Below are positions 7,736 to 20,212 of a stretch of 64,000 bases of DNA, one piece after another. Each line of letters opens with the position of its first letter. Within the stretch, counting starts at the first letter, position 1. A program made the position numbers and the translations under genes. The notes below the pieces were generated by a model, which did not search any database, was not told the DNA's origin, and saw nothing but the letters and a program-made list of their open reading frames with translations. The stretch is from Alphaproteobacteria bacterium UBA1301. Its GTDB lineage: Bacteria > Pseudomonadota > Alphaproteobacteria > Micropepsales > Micropepsaceae. The stretch is taken from assembly GCA_002307725.1 (NCBI GenBank), contig DBUB01000012.1:19703-83702 (forward strand), read 5' to 3'.

Positions 7736-9699
7736 GTCCGTGCCCGCCGCACCAGCCAGCCGGACAGCTCCAGGATCATCAAGGCAAACACCATCCAGCC
7801 GATTGCCGGTGCTGGCCCGAAGGTCGCGCTGACAAGGCCCAAAGGTGCGCCTTTGTCGGTCGCCACGATCAATCCGGCATAAAGCACGCCGAACAGGCTT
7901 TCGCCGACGATCATACCCGAAGCCATCAAGACGGCGAGGCGTCTGGTCTGTTCCGGCGTGCGGCCGCGCCGTCCCACGCGCGGCTTGGCGCTCCAGTGAT
8001 CGAAGATGTGGCCGAGTACGGCGCCGATGACCACCGGCATGGTGATCGCCATCGGCAGGTAGATGCCCATGCCCACTGCCAGCGGCGGCAAGCGCAGCCA
8101 CTTGCGGTAGCCGAGAAACTCATCGAGCAGAACGACCAATACGCCGATGCCGGCACCGATGCCGATCATGCGCCAATCGAGATGGCGCTCGATCACGCCG
8201 CGGGCCAGCGTGGCGATCAGATTGGCCTGCGGCGCCGACAGTGGCGCGGCGATGGCGCTGTCGAGCCGGGGGCCGCCAGCAAAACCGTTGGCTTCGTTGA
8301 GCAGGTTCAGCACCGGCGGGATCACCAGCGCGCCCACCACCACACCGATAATCAGCGCGATCTGCTGCGCGCGTGGCGTCGCGCCGAGAATTTGACCGGT
8401 CTTGAGGTCTTGCAAATTGTCGTTGGAGATCGTCGCCATGGCAAAGACGATGGCAGTGGTGAACAGCGCAAACGCCACCAGCGGCTTGTCGGATCCCGCC
8501 GACGGGTGAACCAGCGTGATAAGCAGCGTGGCGCAGACCAGGATGACGAGAATGCCGACGCCCGAGATTGGGCTGTTGGAGGCGCCGATCAATCCGGCCA
8601 TGTAACCGGTAACGGCCGCCACTGCAAAGCCGCCAATGACGACAAAGGGCAGTACAGCAGCGATGAGGCCCCAGGCGTGGCCGGCAAACGGCGTGCCGCC
8701 GAGAAATGCGTTGAGCAGGAAAGCGGCGACGGTCAGGCACACCACCGACAATCCGGCGATCCAGCGCGGTGACAGATCGAGATCGCGGCTATCGGACGAA
8801 CTTGTCGAAGCGCGCGCCGCCGTCACCGTCGCGATGACGCCGCGCATTACCGGCACCACCAGCTTGACCAGAGTCCACAACGCTGCCACGCCCATCGCCC
8901 CGGCGCCGATGAAGCGCACATTGCGGTACCAGAGATCGTTGACATAGCTCGGCAGCGGCACGCCGTTTTGCGGCACGATCGTCGACAGCATTGGCACGGC
9001 GCCGAGCCAAGCGATGGCCAGTCCGAGCAGCATGGCCAGGCCGACCGATAATCCGACCAGATAGCCAGCGCCCAGCAGCGCCAGCGAAAATGACATTGTG
9101 AAGCTGGTTGTGCACGGGCCGATGCGGAAGAAGCTTTTCAGCTCGGTCGCCATCACACGGGTGGCTTCGAGCACCGCCATCAGCACCGAAGCGAGGGTAC
9201 CGAAGATCACCGCCTGGAAGCCGACGCGGGTCTCGCCTTTGGCTTCAGGACTGAAGCTGTGGCCGACTTCGAGCACCTCGGCCGCGGCGACGCCCTCGGG
9301 ATAGGGCAGGTTGGAATTGGTCACCATGGCGCGGCGCAAGGGGATCGTGAACAACACCCCGAGCACGCCACCCGCCGCGCACAGCGCAAAAACCGTCCAG
9401 AACGGAAAGCCGCTCCACCAACCGACGATGACGAGGCCCGGCAGCACGAACACCATCGCCGACAGCGTGCCCGCGGCCGACGCCATCGTCTGCACGATGT
9501 TGTTCTCAAGGATCGACGAGTCCTTGAACACTGACAGCACCGCCATCGAGATCACGGCGGCGGGGATTGATGTCGCAAAGGTGAAAGCGACCTTGAGCCC
9601 GATGTAAACGTTGGCGGCGGTGAAAACGAAGGTGATGAGAACGCCGAGCACAATACCTCGAACGGTGATCTCTTTGATGCGAAGGCCAGGGATACTCAC
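7732..9699 (-). CDS. OPT family oligopeptide/metal-chelate transporter (first of tandem pair)
   Basis: A polytopic membrane protein of 655 residues with many hydrophobic helices. It carries the OPT-family hallmarks NVYIGLKVAFTFATSIPAAV near the N-terminus, LPYPEGVAAAEVL, and GLIGASNSPISGVGIL in the middle. Members take up small peptides or metal-siderophore complexes with protons. Translation starts at GTG 9699 after GGAT. It lies 173 bases downstream of a close paralog in the same direction; the two align through nearly the whole length, so a tandem duplication is the simplest origin. No peptidase or regulator gene is attached, so the cargo cannot be predicted. Confidence 0.9.
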   Translation of the reverse strand: MSIPGLRIKEITVRGIVLGVLITFVFTAANVYIGLKVAFTFATSIPAAVISMAVLSVFKDSSILENNIVQTMASAAGTLSAMVFVLPGLVIVGWWSGFPFWTVFALCAAGGVLGVLFTIPLRRAMVTNSNLPYPEGVAAAEVLEVGHSFSPEAKGETRVGFQAVIFGTLASVLMAVLEATRVMATELKSFFRIGPCTTSFTMSFSLALLGAGYLVGLSVGLAMLLGLAIAWLGAVPMLSTIVPQNGVPLPSYVNDLWYRNVRFIGAGAMGVAALWTLVKLVVPVMRGVIATVTAARASTSSSDSRDLDLSPRWIAGLSVVCLTVAAFLLNAFLGGTPFAGHAWGLIAAVLPFVVIGGFAVAAVTGYMAGLIGASNSPISGVGILVILVCATLLITLVHPSAGSDKPLVAFALFTTAIVFAMATISNDNLQDLKTGQILGATPRAQQIALIIGVVVGALVIPPVLNLLNEANGFAGGPRLDSAIAAPLSAPQANLIATLARGVIERHLDWRMIGIGAGIGVLVVLLDEFLGYRKWLRLPPLAVGMGIYLPMAITMPVVIGAVLGHIFDHWSAKPRVGRRGRTPEQTRRLAVLMASGMIVGESLFGVLYAGLIVATDKGAPLGLVSATFGPAPAIGWMVFALMILELSGWLVRRART

Positions 9700-9872
9700 T
9701 TCAAATCCGAATTCTGATGTAGCAGCCAGATTCTATTGGATAAAAATCTAATGAAATCTGTGTCGGCCGGATGAATGCGTCGGTGTGACGCGAACTGTTT
9801 GCATTCGCATAAATGTCGCGCACATAGACGAGGCAGTCTGCCTGTTTTTTGGAGCCTGCTTTTGTTCCTGAC

Positions 9873-11852
9873 CTACGATGCTTTCTTCACGCGCCGGATT
9901 TTCCACCCATACAAGAGAATGATGAGCGCGCCGAACGCGGCCCAGCTCACAAACTCGGCCGGGGCAAAGTCACCGAACACGACCGCCAGCGGTGAGCCGG
10001 CATCCTTGACATGGATGTAACCGACCTGTGCCGCCACGATCAGACCGGCATTCAAGACACCGAACAGGCTTTCACCGACGATCATGCCGGAGGCGACCAG
10101 AACCGCCAGGCGCTTGGGATGGTCCGGATTCTTGGTACGGTCGGCCCACAGATCGTAGAAATAGCCGATCACGGCGCCGATCACGACTGGCAGCGTCACT
10201 GCCATCGGCAGATAGATTCCCATACCGACGGCGAGCGGTGGCAGGCGCAAGAGTTTTAACTTGCCCATCAACGCGTCGAGGATGACTAGGCCGACGCCGA
10301 TCGCGGCGCCTTGGCCGATGCGGTTCCATGGGATGTTCTGTTCGATCACGCCCTGCGCTAAGGCGGTGATCAGATTGGCTTGCGGCGCACCGAGCGGGGC
10401 TCCGACTTGGCTCGGCAGATGCGGTGCTCCGGCAAAACCGTTGGCCTGATTGAGCAGGTCGAGCACCGGCGGGATCACCAGCGCGCCCGCGATGACACCG
10501 ATGATGAGAGCCCATTGCTGTGCCCGCGGCGTCGCGCCGACGAGCTGGCCGGTTTTCAGATCTTGTAGGTTGTTGTTGGAAATCGTGCCGATGGAAAACA
10601 CGATGGCGGTGGTGAAGAGCGAGAAGGCCACCAGGGTTTTGCGCTCGGCCACATCAGGTGCCGCGATGGCAACGAACAGCGTGGCGCAGACGAGGACCGC
10701 CAGGATGCCGACGCCCGACAACGGACTGTTGGAGGCGCCGATCAGTCCCGCCATGTAGCCGGTGACGGCCGCCACCGCAAAACCGCCGATGAAGATGAAG
10801 GGTAGCGCCGCCCAGATCAGGGTGGCCGTCTTGGCCGCCAGCGGCGTGCCGGCGAGGAACATCTGCAACAGCCAGCCGATGGCGGCGAGCGCGATCACCG
10901 TCAGGATGATGATCCAGAACGGCGACAGGTCGACGTCGCGCGTATCGGTGGCGTCTTTGGCGGCGCGGTGGGCCGACATGGTCGAGACCACGCCCTTGAT
11001 GACCGGACCGGTGAGTTTGATCAGCGTCCAGATCGCCGCAATCGCGATGGCGCCGGCGCCGATGAAGCGGACTTCGTGGCTGCGCACGCTTTCGACGAAA
11101 TCGGCAAGGGCCACGCCGTGCGCCGGGCCGCCTGCGGTCAGGATCGGCAGTGCCGCACCGAATGCGATGATGATGCCGAGCAGCATGGCAATGCCGACCG
11201 ACAGGCCAACAAGATAACCGGCACCGACCAGGGCCATCGAGAACTGCATGCCGTAACTGGTGTAGAGGCCGCCGACCGATACCGCTTTGCCGATCTCTCC
11301 GACGGCAAGCCGCGTCGCCGCCAAAATCGACAGCGCGGTCGCGCCGATGGCACCCCAGATCACCGCGAGCAGGCCTTCATTGGAATCGGCACTCTTTTCG
11401 GTACGCGCCCGGTCGCCGACCTGCAGCACTTCGGCCGCCGCGACGCCTTCGGGATAGGGCAGGTCGGAGGTCGTCACCATGGCGCGGCGCAAAGGGATGG
11501 TGAACAGCACGCCGAGCACGCCACCCGCGGCGCAGATGCCGAACGAAGTCCAGAACGGAAAGCCCGTCCACCAGCCGATGATGACCAAGCCCGGTAGCAC
11601 GAAGATAATCGCCGACAGCGTGCCCGCCGCCGACGCCACCGTCTGCACGATGTTGTTTTCGAGGATCGAGGAGTTCTTGAAGGCCGACAGCACCGCCATC
11701 GAAATCACCGCCGCCGGGATCGAGGTCGCGAAGGTCAGCGCAACTTTCAATCCGATGTAGACGTTGGCCGCCGTGAATATGACGGTGATCGCGATGCCGA
11801 GCAGAACACCTCGAACGGTCAGTTCGGCGACTTTTTTCGTGCCAGTACTCAC
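9873..11852 (-). CDS. OPT family oligopeptide/metal-chelate transporter (second of tandem pair)
   Basis: About 659 residues and strongly similar to the neighbouring OPT protein, sharing NVYIGLKVALTFATSIPAA, LPYPEGVAAAEVLQ and GLIGASNSPLSGVGIL. The frame is open for another 90 codons upstream, but GTG 11852 preceded by GGGGACC gives an N-terminus matching the paralog, and the upstream residues look like untranslated sequence. Differences between the copies cluster in the loops (for example the region between the DRARTEKSADSN segment and the following helix), which may mean different substrates. Transcription probably starts in the gap 11853-12223 shared with the divergent membrane-protein gene. 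Confidence 0.9.
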   Translation of the reverse strand: MSTGTKKVAELTVRGVLLGIAITVIFTAANVYIGLKVALTFATSIPAAVISMAVLSAFKNSSILENNIVQTVASAAGTLSAIIFVLPGLVIIGWWTGFPFWTSFGICAAGGVLGVLFTIPLRRAMVTTSDLPYPEGVAAAEVLQVGDRARTEKSADSNEGLLAVIWGAIGATALSILAATRLAVGEIGKAVSVGGLYTSYGMQFSMALVGAGYLVGLSVGIAMLLGIIIAFGAALPILTAGGPAHGVALADFVESVRSHEVRFIGAGAIAIAAIWTLIKLTGPVIKGVVSTMSAHRAAKDATDTRDVDLSPFWIIILTVIALAAIGWLLQMFLAGTPLAAKTATLIWAALPFIFIGGFAVAAVTGYMAGLIGASNSPLSGVGILAVLVCATLFVAIAAPDVAERKTLVAFSLFTTAIVFSIGTISNNNLQDLKTGQLVGATPRAQQWALIIGVIAGALVIPPVLDLLNQANGFAGAPHLPSQVGAPLGAPQANLITALAQGVIEQNIPWNRIGQGAAIGVGLVILDALMGKLKLLRLPPLAVGMGIYLPMAVTLPVVIGAVIGYFYDLWADRTKNPDHPKRLAVLVASGMIVGESLFGVLNAGLIVAAQVGYIHVKDAGSPLAVVFGDFAPAEFVSWAAFGALIILLYGWKIRRVKKAS

Positions 11853-12015
11853 GGCAGGTCCCCACTTTTTTTGTTTCACGCGCGCGTTTCGAAAGCCCCT
11901 GACCCCGCTTTTCCGATCACGCTGTCTTGGCGCGCACAGTGAACAGGTCCGCGCGTCAAGGAAAGAGCTTTTAACCTCAGTACCTTGGCGTGCGGCAGTC
12001 GGTCTTAGAGTGGGA

Positions 12016-12058
12016 TTGCAATGAAGTACTTCATAATATAAAGTACTTTTGTTATGAT
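12016..12058 (+). promoter_or_regulatory. Paired AAGTACTT palindromes, likely operator and promoter
   Basis: Inside the 371-base gap between the OPT gene and the membrane-protein gene are two copies of AAGTACTT (12024-12031 and 12041-12048), 17 bases apart. The left copy is embedded in a perfect 14-base palindrome ATGAAGTACTTCAT and the right one in AAAGTACTTT. A TTGCAA at 12016 and TATAAA or TATGAT candidates overlap the palindromes, so a dimeric repressor bound here could block RNA polymerase. The natural candidate is the winged-helix regulator encoded at 12835. The remainder of the gap shows no other clear structure. Confidence 0.6.
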
Positions 12059-12223
12059 GACGGCGAATTGATGGAGGGATCGATATGCGTGCAGTGGGCG
12101 AGGCGACAACAGTGGTCCGCAAAGCAGGGCCCGTCGCAAGTTTATTGCTTTTGGTTGTCCAAAGCCGCCGGACTTTGGCTTGCCGCTCAGGCGCAAACCT
12201 CTAACAACGATAAGGAGACTGAC

Positions 12224-12838
12224 ATGGGCGACGAAAACTCCTGGCGCGACGACATCTCGTTCCTGCGCCAGATGGCCGAAAGCGGCCGCAAGGGTCCGAT
12301 TATGGGTGGCATCTTTCTGGCGGGCGCCGGGGTGGTGTTCGGAGGCGCGTGTTTTCTAGACGCAGCACGGCAGTTTGCGTTCCTGCCACAATCCCCAAGC
12401 TCGCTTCAGATCTGGTTGGGTGCCGCCGCGGTGTTCGTCGTGTTCTGGTTGGCGATGTTCCTGCGCATGATGAAACGCGGAAAGCCGGTCGCCACGGCGC
12501 CCAACGTGGTTTTCGGCACCATCTGGTCGGCATGTGGCATCGGTGTGATGGTGAGTTTTTTCACCACACTGACGGTCTCGCACGAACTGCATAGTGAGGT
12601 CGTTCTGGCCGGTTATGTTCCGATCATCTACGCCTTCTACGGCACGGCCTGGTTTGCCAGTGCGGCGCTCGCCAAGAAGGCCTGGATGCACATCGCCGGA
12701 ATCGGTTCGTTTGTCTATGCCACCGTGGTGGCGATGCTGATCGGCACGCCGTGGCTGAGCTTGGTGATGGGCGCAGGTCTGTTGCTGCTCCTGACCCTGC
12801 CGGGTCTCAAGCTGGTTGCGGACGAAGCACACCAATGA
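12224..12838 (+). CDS. Multi-span membrane protein of unknown function
   Basis: 204 residues starting at ATG 12224 after an excellent AAGGAGA ribosome site. A short charged N-terminus (DENSWRDDISFLRQMAESGRKG) is followed by about six hydrophobic segments, at roughly residues 27-48, 65-85, 95-115, 125-145, 150-168 and 172-190. I do not recognise a transport or enzyme motif. It overlaps the next gene, a winged-helix regulator, by four bases (ATGA), so the two are made together; such pairs occur widely in proteobacteria and the membrane protein may sense a signal for, or be controlled by, the regulator. The frame is open to 11990, but that stretch includes the operator and is not likely coding. 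Confidence 0.75.
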   Translation: MGDENSWRDDISFLRQMAESGRKGPIMGGIFLAGAGVVFGGACFLDAARQFAFLPQSPSSLQIWLGAAAVFVVFWLAMFLRMMKRGKPVATAPNVVFGTIWSACGIGVMVSFFTTLTVSHELHSEVVLAGYVPIIYAFYGTAWFASAALAKKAWMHIAGIGSFVYATVVAMLIGTPWLSLVMGAGLLLLLTLPGLKLVADEAHQ

Positions 12839-13134
12839 GTGACGAGTTCGACATCAACCGGATCGACGACGTGATCCACGGTCGATTACGGCTGGGCGTG
12901 ATGGCGTACCTGTCGGGAGCCGGTCATGCCGACTTCAACGAACTCAAGGCCAAGCTCTCGGCGTCTGACGGCAACCTCTCGGTCCAGCTGCGCAAGCTGG
13001 AGGAGGCAGGCTATGTCGAGATCGAGAAGACCTACGCGGGGCGAAAGCCGCTGACGCGCGTCACCATGACCGACAAAGGGCGTACCGCCTTCGTCGCCTA
13101 TCTCGATGCCATCGAGAAACTTTTGCCGAAGTAA
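12835..13134 (+). CDS. Winged-helix transcriptional regulator (MarR/PF13601-like)
   Basis: A 99-residue regulator. The core reads RIDDVIHGRLRLGVMAYL, then DFNELKAKLSASDGNLSVQLRKLEEAGYVEIEK, a helix-turn-helix and wing close to PF13601 (winged helix DNA-binding, HTH_34). Its ATG overlaps the stop of the membrane-protein gene. The protein is small enough to be a DNA-binding dimer without a ligand domain. Given the paired palindromes upstream of this two-gene operon, autorepression is likely, though that is inference. Confidence 0.82.
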   Translation: MSDEFDINRIDDVIHGRLRLGVMAYLSGAGHADFNELKAKLSASDGNLSVQLRKLEEAGYVEIEKTYAGRKPLTRVTMTDKGRTAFVAYLDAIEKLLPK

Positions 13135-13151
13135 GACGGCGGCCACAAAAA

Positions 13152-13218
13152 TGAACGGCCCCCGTTGCCGGAGGCCGTTCAAATTGGCAGCGGGGGGAGC
13201 GCAAGACGGCTCCCCCGT
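13152..13218. terminator. Two hairpins, probable bidirectional terminator
   Basis: Between the regulator gene and the convergent chemoreceptor gene are two hairpins. The first pairs AACGGCC with GGCCGTT. The second pairs GGGGGAGC with GCTCCCCC and runs into a TTTTCTTT stretch reading rightwards. The second fits an intrinsic terminator for the regulator operon, and either hairpin could also stop the chemoreceptor transcript. Confidence 0.7.
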
Positions 13219-13230
13219 TTTCTTTGGAGG

Positions 13231-15198
13231 CTAGAACTCAACCCAATCGTCGGCGGGTGCCGCTTCGGCTGCCGGTGTCGGGCTGGCGTTAACCGCAACC
13301 TTTTCGCGCTTCGGGAGAGGTTCGTGCTTCGGGAGCGGTTTGGCAGCGAGCTTGGGTGTGATTTTCGGTTTATCGACCGGCTTGGCTTTGCGGGCTGGCG
13401 CCACTTCCTGGCTGTTGATGATATTGCCGTCGATGCCGTTGACCTTGAAGCGGCCGAGCAGATTGGCGAGGTTTTCAGTCTCGGTTGCCAGCGAGTGGCT
13501 GGAGGCAGTCGATTCTTCCACCATCGCCGCGTTGCTCTGGGTGACGCTGTCGAGTTCGGCCACCGCGGTGTTGACCTGGGCGAGGCTGCTCGACTCTTCC
13601 TGGGCCGAGGCGGTGATCTCGTTGACCACTTCGTTGATTTCAGCGACCTGGCTGACGATGCGTTCCAGCGCTTTGCCGGCTTCGACCACCAGACCGACGC
13701 CCTGGGTGATCTTGGTGGTGGATGTGCCGATCAGCGATTTGATCTGCTTGGCGGCATCGGCGGAACGATGCGACAGCGCGCGTACTTCGCTCGCCACCAC
13801 CGCAAAGCCCTTACCGGCTTCACCCGCCCGTGCCGCTTCGATACCGGCGTTGAGGGCAAGCAGGTTGGTCTGGAAGGCGATTTCGTCGATGACGCCGACG
13901 ATCTGGCCGATCTGTGCCGCGCTCTTTTCGATTTCGTGCATGGCGCCGACCGCGTCGGTGACGACTTGACCGGTGCGCGTGGCGTCGTTTTTGGCAGTGG
14001 ACACCGCATCGCGGGCATTGATGGCGCCCTCGGCGGTTTTCTTCACTGTCGCCGTGATGTTGTCGATCGTGGCGGCGGTCTCTTCGAGCGTCGCGGCTTG
14101 GTGCTCGGTGCGGCGCGACATATCGTCGGAGGCGCGCGAAATCTCGTTTGAACCGCTCTGGACGTTGAACATCACCTGCCAGATGACGCGCAGCGTATCT
14201 TCCAGTTTGTGCATGGCGGCATTGAAGTCGTCGCGTACCTTGGCGTAACTGCCGTTAAACTCAGCCTTGATGCGGTGGGTGAGATCGCCCGCCGCCAAGC
14301 TGTTGAGCGCATCGGCCAACGAATTGACCACGACATCGACCGCCTTGCGGGTTTCTTCCTGCTCGCGACGTGCTTCGACCAAGCGGGATTCGTTATTGCG
14401 GAAGACTTCCAGGGAACGGACGATGGCGCCGAATTCGTCGCCGCGTTCCATGGCTTCAAGATCGACATTGGTGTTGCCGCCGGCGAGTGTTTCGGTCGCG
14501 TTAGCGATCTTCTTGACGTCGCTGCGGATCATCATGACGGAAAGCATCGCGATCAGGCCAACCAGCAGCAGCGTGATCAGGGCGATGGTCTGGATCGAGT
14601 CCTGCGTCGCTGCGGAATGTTCGGCGCTGACCTGGGCCTGCGCGTTGGTCTGTTCTTGCGTCGACTTCACGACCTGGTCGAGGGTCGCCAGCATTTGCTG
14701 ATAGGATTTTTCGAATGGATCGATGAAGCTGACGGCTGCGGAAAAGTCGGCGCTCATCATCGAACCGACGAGATCCACAGCGCTCTTGGTCTCATCGACC
14801 TGTTTCTCAAGCTTGATGACCATCGGCTTCTGCACCGCGTTCATCTTGGGCTCGAGCGCCTTGAGGCTGCCTTCGATTGCGGCAAAATTCGCGATGAGGT
14901 CTTTGGTTTGCGCGTCGATCTTGCCGGTATCGATCTTGCCAGCCTGATGCGTGAGCAGCATGTAGACTTGACCGTGCGCGTCCTGGAGGCGCTGGGCGAT
15001 GGTTTTCATCTCCAGGCTTTTCACCATTTCGACGTTGACGACGGTGCGCAGGTCTTGTGCCGAACTTTTTTGCGCGTTGATTGAAACCCAAGCGACGCCT
15101 GCGAGCGCGATAAGTGCAACAGTCGGCGCGAAGGCGATCTTCACGAGAAGCGGCATATCCGCCAGACGAAAGCCCATTACTGCCAATCCTTGTTTCAT
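13231..15198 (-). CDS. Methyl-accepting chemotaxis protein
   Basis: A 655-residue chemoreceptor. It has a first membrane helix (IAFAPTVALIALAGVAWVSIN), a roughly 150-residue mainly helical periplasmic domain, a second helix (IALITLLLVGLIAMLSVMMI), a HAMP domain and the long cytoplasmic signalling coiled coil with the conserved hairpin tip around IGVIDEIAFQTNLLALNAGI. The last residues DDWVEF resemble the pentapeptide that recruits CheR/CheB in some receptors. The ligand cannot be predicted. The N-terminal Met at 15198 follows GGGGA; a second Met seven codons on is an alternative. No chemotaxis or flagellar genes adjoin it, so it is an isolated receptor. Confidence 0.92.
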   Translation of the reverse strand: MKQGLAVMGFRLADMPLLVKIAFAPTVALIALAGVAWVSINAQKSSAQDLRTVVNVEMVKSLEMKTIAQRLQDAHGQVYMLLTHQAGKIDTGKIDAQTKDLIANFAAIEGSLKALEPKMNAVQKPMVIKLEKQVDETKSAVDLVGSMMSADFSAAVSFIDPFEKSYQQMLATLDQVVKSTQEQTNAQAQVSAEHSAATQDSIQTIALITLLLVGLIAMLSVMMIRSDVKKIANATETLAGGNTNVDLEAMERGDEFGAIVRSLEVFRNNESRLVEARREQEETRKAVDVVVNSLADALNSLAAGDLTHRIKAEFNGSYAKVRDDFNAAMHKLEDTLRVIWQVMFNVQSGSNEISRASDDMSRRTEHQAATLEETAATIDNITATVKKTAEGAINARDAVSTAKNDATRTGQVVTDAVGAMHEIEKSAAQIGQIVGVIDEIAFQTNLLALNAGIEAARAGEAGKGFAVVASEVRALSHRSADAAKQIKSLIGTSTTKITQGVGLVVEAGKALERIVSQVAEINEVVNEITASAQEESSSLAQVNTAVAELDSVTQSNAAMVEESTASSHSLATETENLANLLGRFKVNGIDGNIINSQEVAPARKAKPVDKPKITPKLAAKPLPKHEPLPKREKVAVNASPTPAAEAAPADDWVEF

Positions 15199-15443
15199 TT
15201 CCCCGGTCCGGTGTTACCCGGACAATGGAATATGACGCGCAGATGTTCACCATCGCCTTAACGCGGGTCGACAGTACGAATCCTATTTTTCAGTTAAGAG
15301 GGGGAACGGTATAAACCGGCCGTTAATCAAGCCTGACAGGTTTCGCCGATCGGTTGGGTAGCGCGACGTTTTTTTAATCAGTGACATCTATATTGCGAAT
15401 ATCCGGCGCTCAGACCGGAGGGCTATTAAACGGGTGGGTAGAG

Positions 15444-15758
15444 ATGAGCACTAAGAAATTTGGCATGTTGGTTGCCGGCGCGGCCGTAGCGATGTTGATT
15501 GCGACACCGGCGGTGGCGGGTAATCTGGCGGAACAGTTTGCGAGCTGCGCTTCGAAGTTTGCCAGCTCCAAGCAGGCGGCAAGCGTCATGCTGGAATGCA
15601 CGGCCGCCGACGGCAAGTTGAGCGACTGCAAAGTCCTTGAAGCGCCGGCTCCGGCGGCGGGATTCGACAAGGCCGCGATGTGCGTGGCCGAGGCGCTGCC
15701 GGTCGGTTCGCGCACTGGCTCAATCAAGGTTCCAATCAAGTTCGAACCGTCGAAGTAA
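15444..15758 (+). CDS. Small exported protein with TonB C-terminal-like motif
   Basis: 104 residues with a clear signal peptide (MLVAGAAVAMLIATPAVAG). The mature part contains four cysteines and the stretch LECTAADGKLSDCKVLEAP followed by GFDKAAMCVAEALPVG and a final strand KVPIKFEP. This order resembles the C-terminal domain of TonB-family proteins, where a VxxCxVxxDGRLSDC-like strand is followed by a helix and a last strand. No transmembrane anchor or proline-rich linker is present, so it could not energise a receptor in the usual way. Function is unknown; the TonB resemblance is my reading of the pattern. Confidence 0.65.
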   Translation: MSTKKFGMLVAGAAVAMLIATPAVAGNLAEQFASCASKFASSKQAASVMLECTAADGKLSDCKVLEAPAPAAGFDKAAMCVAEALPVGSRTGSIKVPIKFEPSK

Positions 15759-15887
15759 GTTCTCTCAGCTCAAGCGACGGCATGTTGGGACGGCGGTCGC
15801 TAGGGCCTCTTGATTGTCGCGTTCCTGGCACACGCGCACTCCCCGCCGGATCCGGCGGGAGGCCGCTTTGTTGCGTTCGGATCGAAC

Positions 15888-16361
15888 TCAGATCCACTCG
15901 ACTTTCAGGATTTCGTAGGACCGCGCGCCGCCCGGCGTGGTGACTTCCACGCTGTCGCCTTTGTTCTTGCCGATGAGGGCACGGGCGATTGGCGAGGAAA
16001 TCGAGATGCGCCCGTTCTTGGCGTCGGCTTCGAAATCGCCCACGATCTGAAACTTGCGCTTTTCGTTGGTGTCTTCGTCGGCCAGGGTCACGGTCGCGCC
16101 GAACTTCACCATCGAACCCGACAGTTTCGACACGTCGATGACGTCGGCGCGGCCGATCTGGTCTTCCAGCTCGATGACGCGGCCTTCGATGAACGACTGG
16201 CGTTCCTTGGCAGCATGATACTCGGCGTTTTCCGAGAGGTCGCCATGCGCCCGCGCCTCGGCGATCATGCCGATCACCGCGTGACGCTCCACGTTTTTAA
16301 GCTGATCGATCTCCTCTTCGAGGGCTTTGTAGCCCGAGGCGGTCATCGGTATACGTTCCAT
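15888..16361 (-). CDS. greA: Transcription elongation factor GreA
   Basis: 157 residues, the usual GreA length. The N-terminal coiled coil (MTASGYKALEEEIDQLKNVERHAVIGMIAEARAHGDLSENAEYH) contains the acidic tip D-L-SENAEYH that reaches the RNA polymerase active centre to stimulate cleavage of backtracked RNA. The C-terminal domain (VTLADEDTNEKRKFQIVGDFEAD, then ISISSPIARALIGKNKGD and the final VEVTTPGG) is also standard. It lies just downstream of carB in the same direction, as in several alphaproteobacteria. Confidence 0.96.
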   Translation of the reverse strand: MERIPMTASGYKALEEEIDQLKNVERHAVIGMIAEARAHGDLSENAEYHAAKERQSFIEGRVIELEDQIGRADVIDVSKLSGSMVKFGATVTLADEDTNEKRKFQIVGDFEADAKNGRISISSPIARALIGKNKGDSVEVTTPGGARSYEILKVEWI

Positions 16362-16457
16362 GGTGTCCCTACTATCGGCAAAGCCTCTCCCTCCCGCTCA
16401 CGCGAGGCCGTCCGGCCGGAGGCGGTAGTGAAAGGATTCCGCTAACACGTTGACGTT

Positions 16458-16478
16458 ACAGGAGCTACAAACTCCTGT
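16458..16478. other. Short perfect hairpin between carB and greA
   Basis: The arms ACAGGAG and CTCCTGT enclose a seven-base loop in the 211-base gap between carB and greA. There is no T-run, so it is not a clear terminator. It could be an RNA structure ahead of greA or a regulator site. Confidence 0.35.
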
Positions 16479-16572
16479 GCGAAGCGGATACGAGCAAAGT
16501 CTAAGGCCGCTGGCGCACGACTGCAAGGGTGCCGGGACGGCCCTCCCCTGCAAGTTTCTCATTAAGCCCTTG

Positions 16573-19932
<3,360 letters not shown>

Positions 19933-20163
19933 TTTCTTCTCGCGCGCATCGTCGGGCACGCGAATGTCGCACCCGGGCTCGACCAAATTGCAGGTTAAGG
20001 GGATCGTCTAACCCCAACCGGGGGGGCACGCAACCCTGCTGTCACAATATGTTGTGCAAGCTGGGCGGGAGGGAATTGGGTCCTTCTCGTCAGCCCCGAT
20101 TCGCCCCCCCCAATCGGCTCGACTTGGCCGCTTGTCTCTCACCGCCGCCTTGATACGAAAGAC

Positions 20164-20193
20164 GGGCGGGCCACCATCTCCAGCGGCCCGCCC
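20164..20193 (-). terminator. Intrinsic terminator of the GH95-like gene
   Basis: Arms GGGCGGGCC and GGCCCGCCC around a 12-base loop lie 20 bases past the stop codon of the glycosidase. Read on the minus strand the stem is followed by GTCTTTCGT, a modest T-rich tail. Confidence 0.7.
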
Positions 20194-20212
20194 TTTGACT
20201 ACGGCCGGAGCG

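Noticed and set aside
11990..12223. Upstream extension of the membrane-protein gene
   Set aside because: It crosses the paired palindromes and promoter elements, and a strong ribosome site precedes ATG 12224.
16362..16572. carB-greA gap as a site of a small RNA or carA
   Set aside because: Only a short hairpin without T-run is visible, and no CarA-like reading frame exists anywhere in the window.
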